A DNA stretch of 64,000 nt from Hymenochaete sp. R1 (GCA_019400425.1 JAFREE010000046.1:1-64000); one strand, 5' to 3'; counted from the stretch's first letter, positions 47,332 to 61,330 are shown. The notes: generated from the letters alone by a model not told the origin. Translations and numbers: made by a program.

Positions 47332-48354
47332 ATGATCATCTCTTTGGCCTTCGTTTCTACGCTGCTGCTACCGTCAGCTTTGGCGTTTAAAGACACAGCA
47401 CCGTGTGTCGCATGGTCATCTCATGAGTGAGTCTACGTTGTCAACCATTTGCTCCCCGTTGTGGCGGGACCCCTGAACATTCCCCCCCGACTTTAGTTCC
47501 AACTCTTTGAGTTTTCCAGAAGTTTCAAATAGCCCATCAGTAGCAGACATATTAAGAAGTGATGATATCTGTGATTTTGATGCCGTTGTCGTTCTGAACC
47601 AACCTGAAGTGAGTTCATCGACATAGTGAACAACTATACGTACTTAAGGAACTCTCTTCGCAACATTTAGCTCCGACCTTACGACCTCAGAACCTTGGAC
47701 TTTGACTCAGCGGTGCCGTCGAGGCTACGCTCCTCGCCCAAATCGGCCCAGCATGCGTATATGCAACAACATTCGTCTGAAGCTATTGCTGATGCAGCAC
47801 AGCTACTTGCGACGCGCTGCGGCTCGAACCTGCGTTGGATGAGTGAGAGTAGCGAGTACGATTTTGAGAGCAGGTACAAGCATGTTGTGCATTTCAGTCT
47901 ACCGGAGATTTTGGGAGAAGGTGCTTGGAGGAAGGACGGAATGAAAGACCTTGGTGAGTCTTTGTTTGCAGTGACGAACGTCTCGTGGCGTTGACCGTGC
48001 GTGATAGAGGGCGTTCTTTCGCGTTTCCTGGAATCAGTCGAATCGTCGTTCTCAAAACGTATCGTCATCTACACGGGCTCATCGTCTCCCTCGAGCTTCG
48101 TTAAACGACAAGAAACTACGGCCATTCCCGAACCCTTTGTCTTCGCACCTTCAAATGAAACAACTTTCACGGGTGGAACAGGCATCCTAGCACACTACCA
48201 AATCCTCACTCCAGGTCTCATCCTCACACTTCTCGTGACGCTCTTCCTCATGATACCCATTATACTGATCGCTGTCCGTGCACTTGCGAGCATCCAGTCA
48301 CCTGTACGGCTCGACGCTCCTAAGGGACTAAGCCAGAGCAAGAAGAACCAGTAG
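47332..48354 (+). CDS. BIG1/Voa1-family ER membrane protein
   Basis: Four exons (47332-47426, 47497-47608, 47671-47953, 48008-48354) give 278 aa. The start at 47332 gives a signal peptide (MIISLAFVSTLLLPSALAF). A lumenal domain follows, then one TM helix (PGLILTLLVTLFLMIPIILI) and a short tail ASIQSPVRLDAPKGLSQSKK. This tail and TM layout mark the BIG1 / V-ATPase Ac45-Voa1 family. In yeast, Big1 is an ER protein needed for beta-1,6-glucan, and Voa1 aids V0 assembly. Which of these roles holds here is open. Confidence 0.8.
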
Positions 48355-48829
48355 ATGATGTAGCTCCTATGGAAAGGCTCTGTGGTTACCTGATAATTCT
48401 TGTAAAATACATTCAGTAATCATGGTCGCGTGCTCTTGCGTTGAGAACTACATAATTTCGAATTTCGAACTTGCGCATCCTTTTGAGTAATCGGCGGTAC
48501 TGCCGTTAGCATTATTCGTTATTCATTCTCCGAAAATTGCATGCCTTTCCTACCTCATGTCCATTTGTACCCATACCGATTAACCTCTGAGCTTCGTGCA
48601 GGCCTTGAGGCTCCAGCTTCTGAAGGGGGTTGATTAGGATAAGCTTTTAAGGCTGTCGATCACCTGTATCCGGCAATCGTATTTCACCGCTTCCGAATCC
48701 GAGAACGCACCCAACAGGCTCCAGCATCGAAGTCATCCCTTGCCTTCCTTCTTTTTTCCCCTCGGGAACGCTCTTCAGCTCACAAAATTTGGATATCTCC
48801 CGGGGATAGATCCTATCAGACGAGAAAGG
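48355..48829 (+). promoter_or_regulatory. Upstream region of ACBP gene
   Basis: A 475-bp stretch with the 3' UTR of the BIG1-like gene and the ACBP promoter. A pyrimidine-rich leader (48735-48765) precedes the start. No other gene is seen. Confidence 0.35.
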
Positions 48830-50955
48830 ATGGACTCGCAAGCTGTTGACGTACAGTTTGACCGAGCGGTTCAGATTGTCCAAAGTCTACCTAAGACAGG
48901 ACCTATCCAGACGGGCTATGAAGAGAAATTGGCCATGTACAGGTGTGTGTACTCCGTCTTGACTATTTAAAGAGGGCATTCTAATCATGACATACAATGC
49001 AGTCTATTCAAGCAAGGTTCGTAAGCAACCAAATCTCTGAAATGCGTGTGCCATGCTGAGAAGCGCCCTTCGGATTCTGGCGCTTATCTCCGCCACACCA
49101 TACAGCTACGGTCGGGAACGTCAAGGGCGCCAGACCTGCGATATGGGATATGTTGGCTCGTGCAAAATGGTAAGCCTCCTTCGTCACTCGGCTCTCTGGG
49201 TGTGTTACACTGTATGGAACGGCCAACACCTCTCTTTTCCCGAGCGACCGCGTGTCTACACACGTGTTATTACAGAGAGCTAACGAGACTGTCTTATGTT
49301 CATAGGGATGCTTGGGCAAAGCATCAAGATGTTCCATCTGTGGAAGCCAAATGGCAGTACGTCGATGAACTATTACGAGTGTGTTTTATTCGAACAAAAT
49401 AGTTACTGTGGCAATCATTGATATCCATCTCACATCTGTGTTGCGTATATAGGTGCTTCGTAAATATGCGGATAAAACGGTCGCACAGGACTTGGTAAAG
49501 GAGCTCGAATCCTACGAGACTCGCCCCGGAGGTACTCACTCATTCTTATTCAAGCTCGGGTTTCAATGTTAACGTGACTCGTTAGTTTCTTATGGCCAAG
49601 CAACGGATAGCGAATCAGACTCAGACTCAGAAGGTGGTCATGTTCCCGGCTCGCTGCGTATTTCGCAGTCTTTCCAAGATGTCAGGCCTCCGCTTCCTGT
49701 AGACCACAGGGAGGAAGAAAGTCAATCTGAGGAAGAAGATGAAAATGCCGATAAACTCGGCGCCGGTTTGCACGGTCCAGGCGTCATGCAGAATACTACT
49801 CTAAATCAGAGTTTACTTGGTCGTCCGCAGAGCTCTCTTTCGACAAACCGTTATCGAACGCCGATGGGCTCGCTTGTCTTAACGCCGCCACCGCCGCCTG
49901 GCACACAAGCACACAATCCTTCATATCCTCAAGCCCAGTCTCTCGGACACCAACGTCAATCTTCGTTGTCCCAACAAGTCTACTCGCAACCCATCCAACA
50001 CGGGCAACCCGCAACATACTACGTTCAGCCGCAGTCAGTGCAACATATCTATAACTCACCGGGTTCTACGGTTGCACCTACCGTTCAACCCATGCCGATC
50101 TACGAGACTCCCTCTGCATTCCCCGGTCCATCCCCACCGTCGTCCCATAGCATCTTACCATCTGCGTCAGGCCTTTCGGCATCTGGAATGAGCTCCTTTA
50201 CGCACGTCACGAATCCCGGACAGTATCCCTCAGAAATTTATGGGCCAGTGTACCAACCCTCGGCATCCCACCACAGCACCAGCCCGGGACGTTCGGGGCA
50301 CGTTACGACGGGGTCTGGGTCAGGCATTGGGGTGATGACAGGACGCTCGCCACTCGAGCGCGCAGTTGAAAATGTCCAAGCACACCTTACTGCACTGCAA
50401 GAACGCATTGATATGATCGAAGGACGCGTCACAGGAGGTTCGCCTTGCGGTTCTCGAGCGTCTCTGAGTGGCCCGCCCTTCGGTGCCCATCCAATCGGTG
50501 GATCACCTCGAACGTCCCCATTCAACTCATACTTTTCTGGGGCAAGTGGAAGGGGAGGAGATGGAGGGTCTGTCTGGGCATGGCTTGCGAACTTGGATGA
50601 AAATTACTTTGGGTGGGAGCATATGGGACTTTGGAGTGTAGTTTTGAAGCCGTTCGCGAAGACGACGAAATTCCTTGCGAGGATACTTGCGTTCTTGCTT
50701 GCCAGACGCGGACCAGCGGGCTCGGGAACAAGTGATAAGGCTTTGTCTCCCGGTTTAGCAGTCTTGAGGAGACTTTTACTTGATGCGAGCTTCCTGTTGT
50801 TTGCAGCGTTCATCGGAAGGAAAGTTTGGAGGAGGAGCGGAGTGCGGAGGAGGGAGGTTGTGCATGCCTTGAAGGGCGTTTGGCGAGCTTTGATGGGGAC
50901 CGCTGTGGCTTCGGGTGTTGGTTTGCAGAGGCATATGGTGGATCGAGGGGTCTAG
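48830..50955 (+). CDS. Membrane-anchored acyl-CoA-binding protein (Atg37-like)
   Basis: Six exons: 48830-48942, 49003-49016, 49106-49169, 49306-49378, 49453-49531, 49586-50955; 570 aa. The ACB domain is at the N-terminus: FDRAVQIVQSLPKTGPIQTG, YEEKLAMYSLFKQATVG, then WDAWAKHQDVPSVEAKWQYV. A long Gln/Pro/Ser-rich disordered region follows, with a coiled segment (AVENVQAHLTALQERIDMIE), and a C-terminal hydrophobic helix (LLLDASFLLFAAFIG) before basic residues. This layout matches Atg37, a tail-anchored peroxisomal ACBP that helps pexophagy. Exon 2 is only 14 nt, but it encodes the conserved SLFKQ. Confidence 0.9.
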
Positions 50956-51305
50956 ATGGCCTCTCTTCAATTAGTGATACGCTCTTTTGGTTACGGTTCC
51001 TCTTACGAAGTTACTTACGATACCTACTGTTCTGCGCAACAACTGCTGATATATTTTCCATCCCATTGTACTGTACATTTCTATTTGCTTACAACGATTC
51101 TTCACCGATTGTGAATGTTCGGGATATAAACCCAGGATAATAGACTCCAAGTCCTCGAAGCTTTGCATTGGAAAATTTGTCATATGGTTCCTATTGGCTG
51201 GTTATGAAGACATCTTAAAGTTCTAACATGCAATGCGAAATCATTACCACGATAAAGTTCATACCTAAATTAGTCTTCATCGCTTTGATACAGTGGTAGA
51301 CAGTG
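50956..51305. other. Convergent 3' region
   Basis: The tails of ACBP (+) and Vfa1 (-) face each other over 350 bp. AT-rich; nothing else is seen. Confidence 0.35.
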
Positions 51306-51983
51306 TCACTGTAGGGGAGACGGGACCGAGGGCATCGTGTTCCTCGGCGCTGAAGGCAGGCGCGGGGCTATCTCCTTCGCCTGAACGGTCTGTCTCTTCT
51401 TCCGATGTACGCCCACGCGCATTGCAAATATATCGCGATGTAGCTGATAGCGTTGATGGCTGGTCGGCAGAGCTGGAGACGGGGACGATGACGGGGAAGG
51501 CGACTGCGAGGGTCGCGGCTGGTTTGGTTTATTATCCTTCGAACTTTCTTCCCTCTCCTTCTTCCCTTTCTTCCCATCCCTAGAGTCGTCATCCTTGTCT
51601 TGTTTGTCGCCCACTGGAGTCTTCTGGGTTTCCTTCTCCTTCTCCTTGGCAGCTTTTCTCGCCTGCTTGTCTTCGTAGTCCGCCTTGGTCTTTAGGACAT
51701 TTATATACTCTTCGTCAGACATGCCTGCTTTACGTGCCGCCGCAGCCTGCTCCGCGCTCAAATTCATCAGTGTAGCGAATCCTGGGTCTGATAGGTGGGC
51801 ATTGCATGCATAGAAAAAATCTGCGCTGCCCGATGTCGCGAGCACAGTCGGGGTCGGCCTATAGCAGATGTAGCAAGGCTTCTCGGTAGCGGCATTCTTC
51901 GGAACTAAATCCTGAGTACGTTCTCACAGATGGGAATGTATGCTTTCACTCACTCGTTTGTAATAGACGTTTGAGAAGGACAT
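51306..51983 (-). CDS. VFA1: Vps4-associated protein Vfa1
   Basis: Two exons (51983-51954, 51911-51306) give 211 aa. The N-terminus MSFSNVYYKR, then KPCYICYRPTPTVLATS and DFFYACNAHLSDPGFATLM, form the conserved Cys zinc site of Vfa1 (CxxC ... C..H). The rest is a Lys/Glu-rich helix (EDKQARKAAKEKEKETQKTP) and a Ser/Pro-rich tail. In yeast Vfa1 binds the Vps4 MIT domain through its C-terminus and stimulates its ATPase activity in multivesicular-body sorting. The short first exon, which holds the start, is easy to miss. Confidence 0.9.
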
Positions 51984-54088
<2,105 letters not shown>

Positions 54089-54632
54089 AGGTGGTAAAGT
54101 TCGTTCATGATAGTTTGATTTTATAAGTAAGTTCATGTCTGTGTGTATAACACTTTTCGAGGAGCGAACGCAATGGTATATGTCCTTCATCTCAAAACGT
54201 TCGAGTACGAATGCCCAAAAAAAGAGGCGCGCGGCAGCCGAATGGCGGACACGCGCTCTCATGTGGCGCGTCTTTACTTTCGCGTAGCACTTTTCACAGT
54301 AACCGAAGACGCAAATCACCGTGAAGAGTCAAGAAAAACAACAAAATTCAGCGTGCCGATGGCGGTTAGCCAATTGCATCTTACAGCCAAGAACTCCAAA
54401 AAACTAACGCATGACACAACGTGAATGACTGGCGAACGTAGACGAGTTGAGGTAACTTAAGCAGCATGTTTCAAGCGGTCGACTTCCTCGTCTTCATCCT
54501 CGCCGTCATCTGTACGAGGCCAACGTCGAAACACGAAAGTGTAGAAAGTCCTCTCGCTATTTTTTCTTTCCTTTCTTCGATTTTTCGACCTTTTAATTTC
54601 TTTCTGATCCATTTCGGCTCCGATTAATCATC
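54089..54632 (+). promoter_or_regulatory. Intergenic region upstream of CaaX gene
   Basis: A 544-bp gap. The distal part is A-rich; pyrimidine-rich DNA (54558-54612) precedes the start at 54633. No gene is supported. Confidence 0.35.
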
Positions 54633-55657
54633 ATGACTTCAGCACTTCCGCCAAATTTGCACGTCGAGGTCGCTCTCGACCGCGGCCGCCTCTCAAGCGA
54701 CAGTACCCGGCCTCGGTCGCCAGTTCATGCCATGAATGCGAATCCGTATGAAAGGATCCAGAGTATCCACGGCGACGTTGAGTACATGCCCTCTACGGTT
54801 CCTGGCCAGAAAACGATGTACTCTCCCGCTCAAGGTGCAATAATGGAGGAAGACGAACAGCCGGGTAAAGTCTTGTCTGCTGCTGAGATGGCGGCCATGT
54901 TGGATGAGGAAGGGTCTGATTATAGCGACGACGTACGTTTTTTCACGCCTCTTCCTATGTTTCTCCGTGGGGTCTAAAAAGACAATCTCTATTGACTCTA
55001 CAGGAGAGCACTGCTGTAGACCATTACTCACAACAGCAACCCCACAAGTTTGCCCCGCGTCAGGGCTCGGTTAACTCAGGCCCACCACCGAAGTCCATCC
55101 TGCAAAATTCAATGGTTCGTAGTCCGCCCCCGATGGGCACTCCACCTCCGAGGTCATCGAGTGGGAACGACTTCCCCGTACGCAGCGCAAGCAGTCCCAT
55201 GGCACAACCATACCCTCAACAAGCACCAGGCAACTACACAGATTCCAATTCACCCTCCGTTCAGTTCGCTGCTATGCCCCCACTTGGCCCTCGCTCCGAT
55301 TACGACCCTCCTATGTCTGCACCGCTCCAGCAACCCCAAGCCATGCGCGCGTTCCCCGACAGTCCGCGCTTCACCCTCACTGACGACGGATGTCATCACC
55401 CAGGCTCGGTGCCCTCATCTCCTGGCCCGGGAGCTCATCCAGGTATGCGCCGTGCGGTGTCGGAATCGAATTTCCATTCGCAATCGGAGCCGTCTTCGCC
55501 GATGGGGTCGAGGCAGAACTCAATGTTGGCTGCGCCAGGAGGAGGGGTGGGTGGGCCGGGCCAGGTGCCGCCCTCGCCTACGAAATATAACTCGTTTGCG
55601 GATATGGGTATCCAGGCGAAGAATGCCGAGAAGGAGAAGGAATGTGTCATTATGTGA
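54633..55657 (+). CDS. Disordered Pro/Ser-rich protein ending in a CaaX prenylation box
   Basis: Two exons (54633-54932, 55004-55657) give 317 aa. The protein is rich in Pro, Ser, Gln and Gly and has no folded domain I recognise. It ends EKEKECVIM, a CaaX motif; Met in the last position favours farnesylation. A possible kinase-type site pattern recurs in SESNFHSQSEPSSP and GSRQNSMLA. It would be tethered to membranes by its C-terminus, perhaps as a signalling adaptor; that role is inference. The Met start at 54633 follows a long pyrimidine-rich leader. Confidence 0.8.
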
Positions 55658-56325
55658 ACGTGAACGTGTGTCCGAGGCTCAGGATTGATGGTGTGCTGAT
55701 TGGGGTTTTCTATCATTCGAATCACCCTTCTGCACTTCAGCCCGTGGTCGTTCACCTCTCAGTGTGCTGCGCTGATGGAGTCGACGAGGGTCGCCTTTTT
55801 CTAAAAGCACATTAGACGATAATTTAATTTCTTTTGATTAATCTCCTCATCCTCATGCACGCGCGGTCCGCTTAGACCAGTTCCGCTCTCTATTTTTCTT
55901 TCCTTTGTTCTTCTACTGACTGCTGCACTCCGCACGTTCCTTACTATTGGTCATTGGTCATTCGGGTATCAAGGTTGTTTCCGATTCCCCTTTCATCTCA
56001 TTTATATCCTAGCATAGCACAACACATATGGGTACATAAAAATCTCAAACACAATACACGCCACAACATAACACAAACTTCAGGATGGTGATCACAAAGA
56101 TATTCCGATTGTCCGAATGGCGTCGATGTGTCCCGACTGTCCGCGAGTCACTCGGCCTGTTTCGCCCGATGTTGTATAACTTATAAGCGAGCGACTCAGT
56201 GAGCCATATCAGATAAAACCCGCCACACCCATCTCTGTCGCGTGAGAAAAAATAGACAAGACTGTCCTTCCTTTTTCCTTCGCCGGCCTTGGAACGTCAT
56301 CGACGCGGAAATTCAATTCCAAAAA
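55658..56325 (+). promoter_or_regulatory. Intergenic region upstream of MTFP1 gene
   Basis: A 668-bp gap with the 3' UTR of the CaaX gene and an AC-rich stretch (56035-56080). No gene, repeat or RNA is supported. Confidence 0.35.
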
Positions 56326-57282
56326 ATGGTCTTCACGGTCACTCTCCCGCTCTCTTCTTCCTCTCACCGCAAGGAGCCGTTCAGCATGCAAGCAGCCGAC
56401 GAGCTCACACAACTTGCAGACCAAAACGCCGACTCGACAAACGGAGATGTTAGGTATTTGGGGTACGCCGCGCGATTGAGGACGGCGGTGAGGGCTGCTC
56501 ATCGGTGAGTTCACGTTCGAGGCAGGTCGCCGGATTGGTGGTGTGTGCTGAATGTGTGTGGGTCATTTGGATTAGATATATTGCATATACGAGCGATATT
56601 GGGGAGGCTTTCAGGCCTGTAGTCAAGCCATGGTTTGTCACCGCTGCATATGGCGTCTCGTGGGCTTATCTCGTTGGGTGAGCAACACTCAACTTCTTCC
56701 TTTCCTATCTCATACAATGCGCATATCTGAAATTTTTACTTCTTGCTGGCTTATAGAGATGTAGGCTTCGAAACATGGAAGGCAAGGAGAAAAGGTCCAT
56801 CACCTCTTGAAGCTGCTAGTGAGTCATGAGCAATCATGAATTTTGTAAGTGGCGAAACTGACTGACTATCTTAACATAGCGTTCACCGAAAACCAGAGAC
56901 TCGCTCTTGTTGCCGCAAAACGTGGCGTATTCCAAGCAATAGCATCTATGTACGTCTACATCTATATTCTGACCTTCCTGCTCTATTGATAGTGCTCCAT
57001 AACTCGAATCGCTTACATTCTACATTTCTTAGGGCTCTCCCAGCTTTCACCATTCACTCCGTCGTCCGTTACTCTGGTCGAGCCTTCGCCAACGTCAAGA
57101 ATGCACGAACGAAAGCCTGGGGTCCGACGCTCACAGGTCTTGCTATCGTTCCTATCTTGCCATACCTATTTGATAAGCCGGTAGAGGCCGCGACGGATAG
57201 CGTGGCGGAGTTCTTGGAGCATCGGTGGTACGAGCGGTTGGCGGCAAAGGAGCGGGTGGATGGGAAGGATAAGAAGCTTTGA
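56326..57282 (+). CDS. Mitochondrial fission process protein 1 (MTFP1/MTP18-like)
   Basis: Inner-membrane protein linked to mitochondrial fission. Five exons (56326-56504, 56576-56677, 56757-56818, 56880-56949, 57033-57282) give 220 aa. Family blocks include GDVRYLGYAARLRTAVRAAH, RYIAYTSDIGEAFRPVVKPW, VTAAYGVSWAYLVGDVGFET and ALPAFTIHSVVRYSGRAFAN. Near the end comes WGPTLTGLAIVPILPYLFDK followed by PVEAATDSVAEFLEHRW. The length and the order of TM helices match MTP18 homologues. All splice joins keep frame. Confidence 0.93.
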
Positions 57283-57720
57283 ATGTCTGAAGACGTAGAT
57301 GCGTGAGGTCTTTCGACTTTAAGATATTTTGGTCCTGTTTTGTTTAGAACGCTGGAAGGCTTAGATTATCATGATACCTTGTAATTCAGATTCCTCTTCA
57401 ATTTGTACATAGACCATGCTCGTGCATGTGCATACATACATCTGTACACTAATAGTAAAAACAACCCCGACTTGACATCCACATTTAAAATGATAAAAGC
57501 AACACTTATATTCACAGTAGTTTCGATCGTATAGGGTATATTAACAAATGCCTGTGGTAGACAAGTATGAACAAATGATACGAGTTACTTTAGTCTATCA
57601 CCTCGAGCAGTGGGAGGCATAGAAGAACTGAGGCAAAAGCAAATATAATGCAGGAAGACGCATGAAAACAAGATTGTCCGAAAAGAAGATAAGAAATAAG
57701 CCCTCGAACCCAAAGTTACA
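57283..57720. other. Convergent 3' region
   Basis: The 3' sides of MTFP1 (+) and the F-box gene (-). AT-rich, with no gene seen. Confidence 0.35.
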
Positions 57721-59397
57721 TCACAGGCCGTTCGAGTTCGGCATGAAATTGACTTCGAGGAGCCCGATTCCCCCGGAACCTCCACCCTCAAAGTCAATTT
57801 CACGATACCCGTCCTTGATCTCTGCGCTAGTCAAATGCGCGTCACCTAGCTTCACCTTCTTCAACCCAGGCGCGGCGTTCAGACATATCATCCGCATATC
57901 ATCCTCATACTCTACTTGAGTCGACGTGACGATCTCCAGTTCCTCCAATGTCGGAAATCGGCGCAGCACGTCGATGATCCTCGGCGGTTCTAAAAACGTC
58001 CTAGTTTCCATTCGGAGGGACTTGAGCATAGGATGAAGTGCGGGGACGGGGAAGAACGCGTCCATCCACTCGATATCGGCGTTGGTGGTGACTTCGCCAT
58101 TTTCGTCTTCATCTTCGCTGAAGAGGTCGACTTCGACCTGACGGGAGATGGACTCGAGAGCGGGGAGGTGGAGGGCGCTAAGGACGGAGGAGAGGACGCC
58201 GAGATTATCAGGGTGTTCGTAGAGCATGGTGGTTTCGAGAGATTTGAGGCACCGGAGTTCCACGGTCCGTGTCGTCTTGCCCAGGTCGTACTCGCCCGTC
58301 GAGAGTGTAAGGTGTGTAAGGAGCGGCGTGCTCTCCAAGAACAAGACCAGCTTGTCAATGGGCGATGCGTATTTAGCTTCGTTCGACGTGAATGTATTAT
58401 CTTCATCCATGTCCATAGCATCTTCGTCCTCAAATGCGTACGTGGCGAGGTCCAAGGTGCACTCGGTGAGCATGGAGAACGTCGCAGGTGGAGGGATGTG
58501 CATCTCGCAACTCAAACTGCGCACATTGGGAAAATGCCAGTTCGAGTGAAAGTGATGGCTCGCATCGGTGAGGATCGAAGCAAAGTTAAACGCATCTCGT
58601 TTCGGGAGATGATGGATGTAGAGGGCGTCGACAGCGTCGAAGACGGTCGGGGGGAACTTGGAGGCGGGGTCGAAGCGCGCATCGTTGATGTCTGAGACGT
58701 AGTTGAAGAAAAGGAGATCGAGGCTGAGGTTGTGCCAGCGGTGTTTGTGCTCGAGTAGCGCGCCAACTGTTGGCTCCCAGTCTGGATTGGGTGCGCCTTC
58801 CTTGTTCACGAGGAGTGGTAGGGTAAGAGAAAGCTTTGTGTTGCCAGATAGTGCGAGTTGGCGGTTAACGGCGTTCAGAGACGGATCTTTGCTATGGGGA
58901 ATACACGCAGCTATGGCGTACCACAAGTCTGGTGTATTGAGTGCAATGGTCCTGAAGCGGTGAGAAACGGCACACAAAATATAGGGGCTGATGTCATCTA
59001 ATTTCTTCGGATCGCCCTCGACGGCTGACTTGAATATCAAGGCAAGAATCTCGTCAGGGAGAGCATTGATGCCATGTTTTAGGACCGCTGGATGTGTTGC
59101 GTCTTGGAGCTGTCGGTGTTTTATATCCAGAGAGTCTGTCAGTTGCGTAAGCAAGTGACGACAGTCGCGGAGTTGATTCATGCAACTATACGCATTTACG
59201 AATTCAGACTCGTTCGCGAGGTATCTGAAACATTCATGAGCGACATTAAGACTGATAAAGAATAACAATAAGACTTACAAGTCTGGGGAATGGATAGGGA
59301 AATCCCAGACCGCATTTGTGGAAGTCGAGCTGTCGCCGAGCTTGCGACGCTCCCTGAGATGGGTAAGAGCAGCGAGTAGGAAGTCGAGGGAGGCCAT
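57721..59397 (-). CDS. F-box-like protein with leucine-rich C-terminal part
   Basis: Two exons (59397-59279, 59224-57721) give 540 aa. An N-terminal helix pair (MNQLRDCRHLLTQLTDSLD) leads into an F-box-like block INALPDEILALIFKSAVEGD with VSHRFRTIALNTPDLWYAI, the usual Skp1-binding layout of basidiomycete F-box proteins. The rest has irregular Leu-rich repeats (LTHLTLSTGEYDL, LKSLRMETRT, FPTLEELEIVTST, APGLKKVKLGDAH). Such proteins are very numerous in agaricomycetes; the target is unknown. Confidence 0.85.
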
Positions 59398-59759
59398 GAT
59401 GATGGATGTATCAGTGAGGGGGAATCTGTGAGACGGCGACCTCGTACTTTTATTTGAGAGCCATGTGGCTTCCAGCATAGACATTTTTTTCTGGCCAATG
59501 TGGTTTTATGCAGAGAGAGCGATGGAGAGACAATGGGAGTGTTTTGTTTGCGCGGAATAAACAACGCGCTCACTGCTGATCACCGCCTAACACGTCACTT
59601 CACTTCGACTGTCCAGCAGCACTGCACCTTGTTCTCCGACTCTCTTGTTCTCCTTTTCCATTCTCTTCCGCCTACACACTCGCACATATCCTCGGCTGAG
59701 GCCATCTAGGTCCGCATCCAGTCGCAAACAAGGTCTCACTAGAGACACTGAACCCAACA
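59398..59759. promoter_or_regulatory. Divergent promoter region (F-box / Sec22)
   Basis: A 362-bp gap between divergent starts. A CT-rich stretch (59625-59690) lies in the Sec22 leader. No clear TATA box. Confidence 0.4.
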
Positions 59760-60791
59760 ATGGTAAAGTCAACAACGATTGTCCGTGCATCCGACGCTTT
59801 GCCTTTGGCTGCCACCGTCGACGACGAGAAGACAGAACAAGAGCTTCAAGAACACAAGCAGCAGGCAAAGCTCGTCTTCAGGCGAATAACCCCAAACTCG
59901 GAGCCACTATGCTCGATTGAAAGCGGTCCATACACTTTACAGTATGTCTATCTTTGATCCGGTTCCGTTTGCCGGTCAATTATTCAAGCAGTAACCTGAT
60001 AAATCGAATCCCTCTTTCTACACAGTTATCTGCTATCAAATAATGTCGTCTTTCTGACCATCGCGGAGAAAGCGTATCCACGCAAATTGGCGTTTTCATA
60101 CCTCGACGAACTCTCAAAAGAGTTCCATAATTCATATGGGCCAAAAGTGGACTCAGTTCGGAAGCCTTATGCTTTTGTCGGCTTTGGTAAGTGAGAATGA
60201 AATATATTTGGATTGTTTCGCGGACCTGCAGCCACATACGCAGACAGGCATACGCATCGACCTCATTCCCATCATTTCTGTTGAAGGAAGAGTTCTGTCA
60301 TGCCTATACTGAGGCTCGTCGGACTCACGTCAATAAAACATTCTTTCTTCTTTTTCTCGGCTCTTACAGATTCAAAGGCATACAATGATACTCACGCGGT
60401 ATGGCTTCAGATACTTTTATGAGCAAGACAGCGAGGTTATATCAGGACACGCGGACCGCCAGTGCCGCCAACTCAAACATCGAGAAGCTCAATGACGAAC
60501 TGCGAGACGTAACAAATATCGCAACTAAAAGCATGGAAAAGCTCCTATGGCGTGGAGACTCGCTTGATAGTAAGCAAATATTCGACTGCCCCTCAACGTG
60601 TTGACCATGGCCTTATAACCGAACCTTTCACCTCAGAAATGTCACATTTGTCGACCTCGCTTTTGTCAGAGTCGGAGAAGTATCGGAAGGCGGCACGGAA
60701 CATTAACTTTCAAGCCATGCTTCGTCAGTATGCACCTTTTGGAGCTGTAGCTTTCATTCTTCTCATCGTCATCTGGTGGAAGTTCTTATGA
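59760..60791 (+). CDS. SEC22: Sec22 R-SNARE for ER-Golgi traffic
   Basis: Longin-type SNARE. Four exons (59760-59941, 60026-60186, 60411-60569, 60637-60791) give 218 aa. The longin domain includes YLLSNNVVFLTIAEKAYPRK and AFSYLDELSKEF. The SNARE helix runs from KTARLYQDTR through IEKLNDELRDVTNIATKSME; the zero-layer Arg is in LLWRGDSLDKMSHLS. A tail anchor (FGAVAFILLIVIWWKFL) ends it. The third exon acceptor at 60410 was chosen because it restores the family DTFMSKT join; the preceding intron of 224 nt is long for this genome and has a second acceptor. Confidence 0.95.
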
Positions 60792-61330
60792 TGAATTACA
60801 AAGGGACGAATTCAAACCGAGTGCATTTCCAATATATTCCATTTCGCATCTTGCATGTACTTATTCTCGCACCGTATTTTCTCTCCCTTCTTTTTCCTTC
60901 TTTTATTTCTCCTGTATGCTGGTAGCTTAATACTGACTGATGACGATTGGATATTCGCGGGTGTGTATGGAACTGAATTGATGGTTTACACGCCTCGCCT
61001 CGTGGTCAGCTCCGCTAGCAGCAGTTGCCCGTTGCCCCATCCCATCATTACTCTAGGCGGATAGTCCCCCATTTAACCATCTCGTTCTCTTTCCATCCTC
61101 TGGCCATCTCTCTTTCTTTGACTCTCAACTAGTCTGAGCGTTTCTTGCTGTAAGGTGAGCTCAAGAACAAGGATTGGGACGTTTGCGCTTTCATCGGCAA
61201 TCGGACTCACTATCCATTGCGCATACACTCAGTGCCCAACTAACCATCAACAAACAAGCAACATTGTTCGCTCATCGCTTTCCCATCCACCCAGATCCAC
61301 TTAACAGAGTAACGCCCAGCAGAACGCAGG
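60792..61330 (+). promoter_or_regulatory. Intergenic region upstream of the right-edge gene
   Basis: A 539-bp gap with a T-rich 3' flank of Sec22 (60876-60910) and a CT-rich leader (61078-61125). No gene is supported. Confidence 0.35.

Noticed and set aside
58033..58695. Long plus-strand open frame (220 codons)
   Set aside because: It is antisense to the F-box gene; its composition mirrors the acidic and Leu-rich codons of the real frame.
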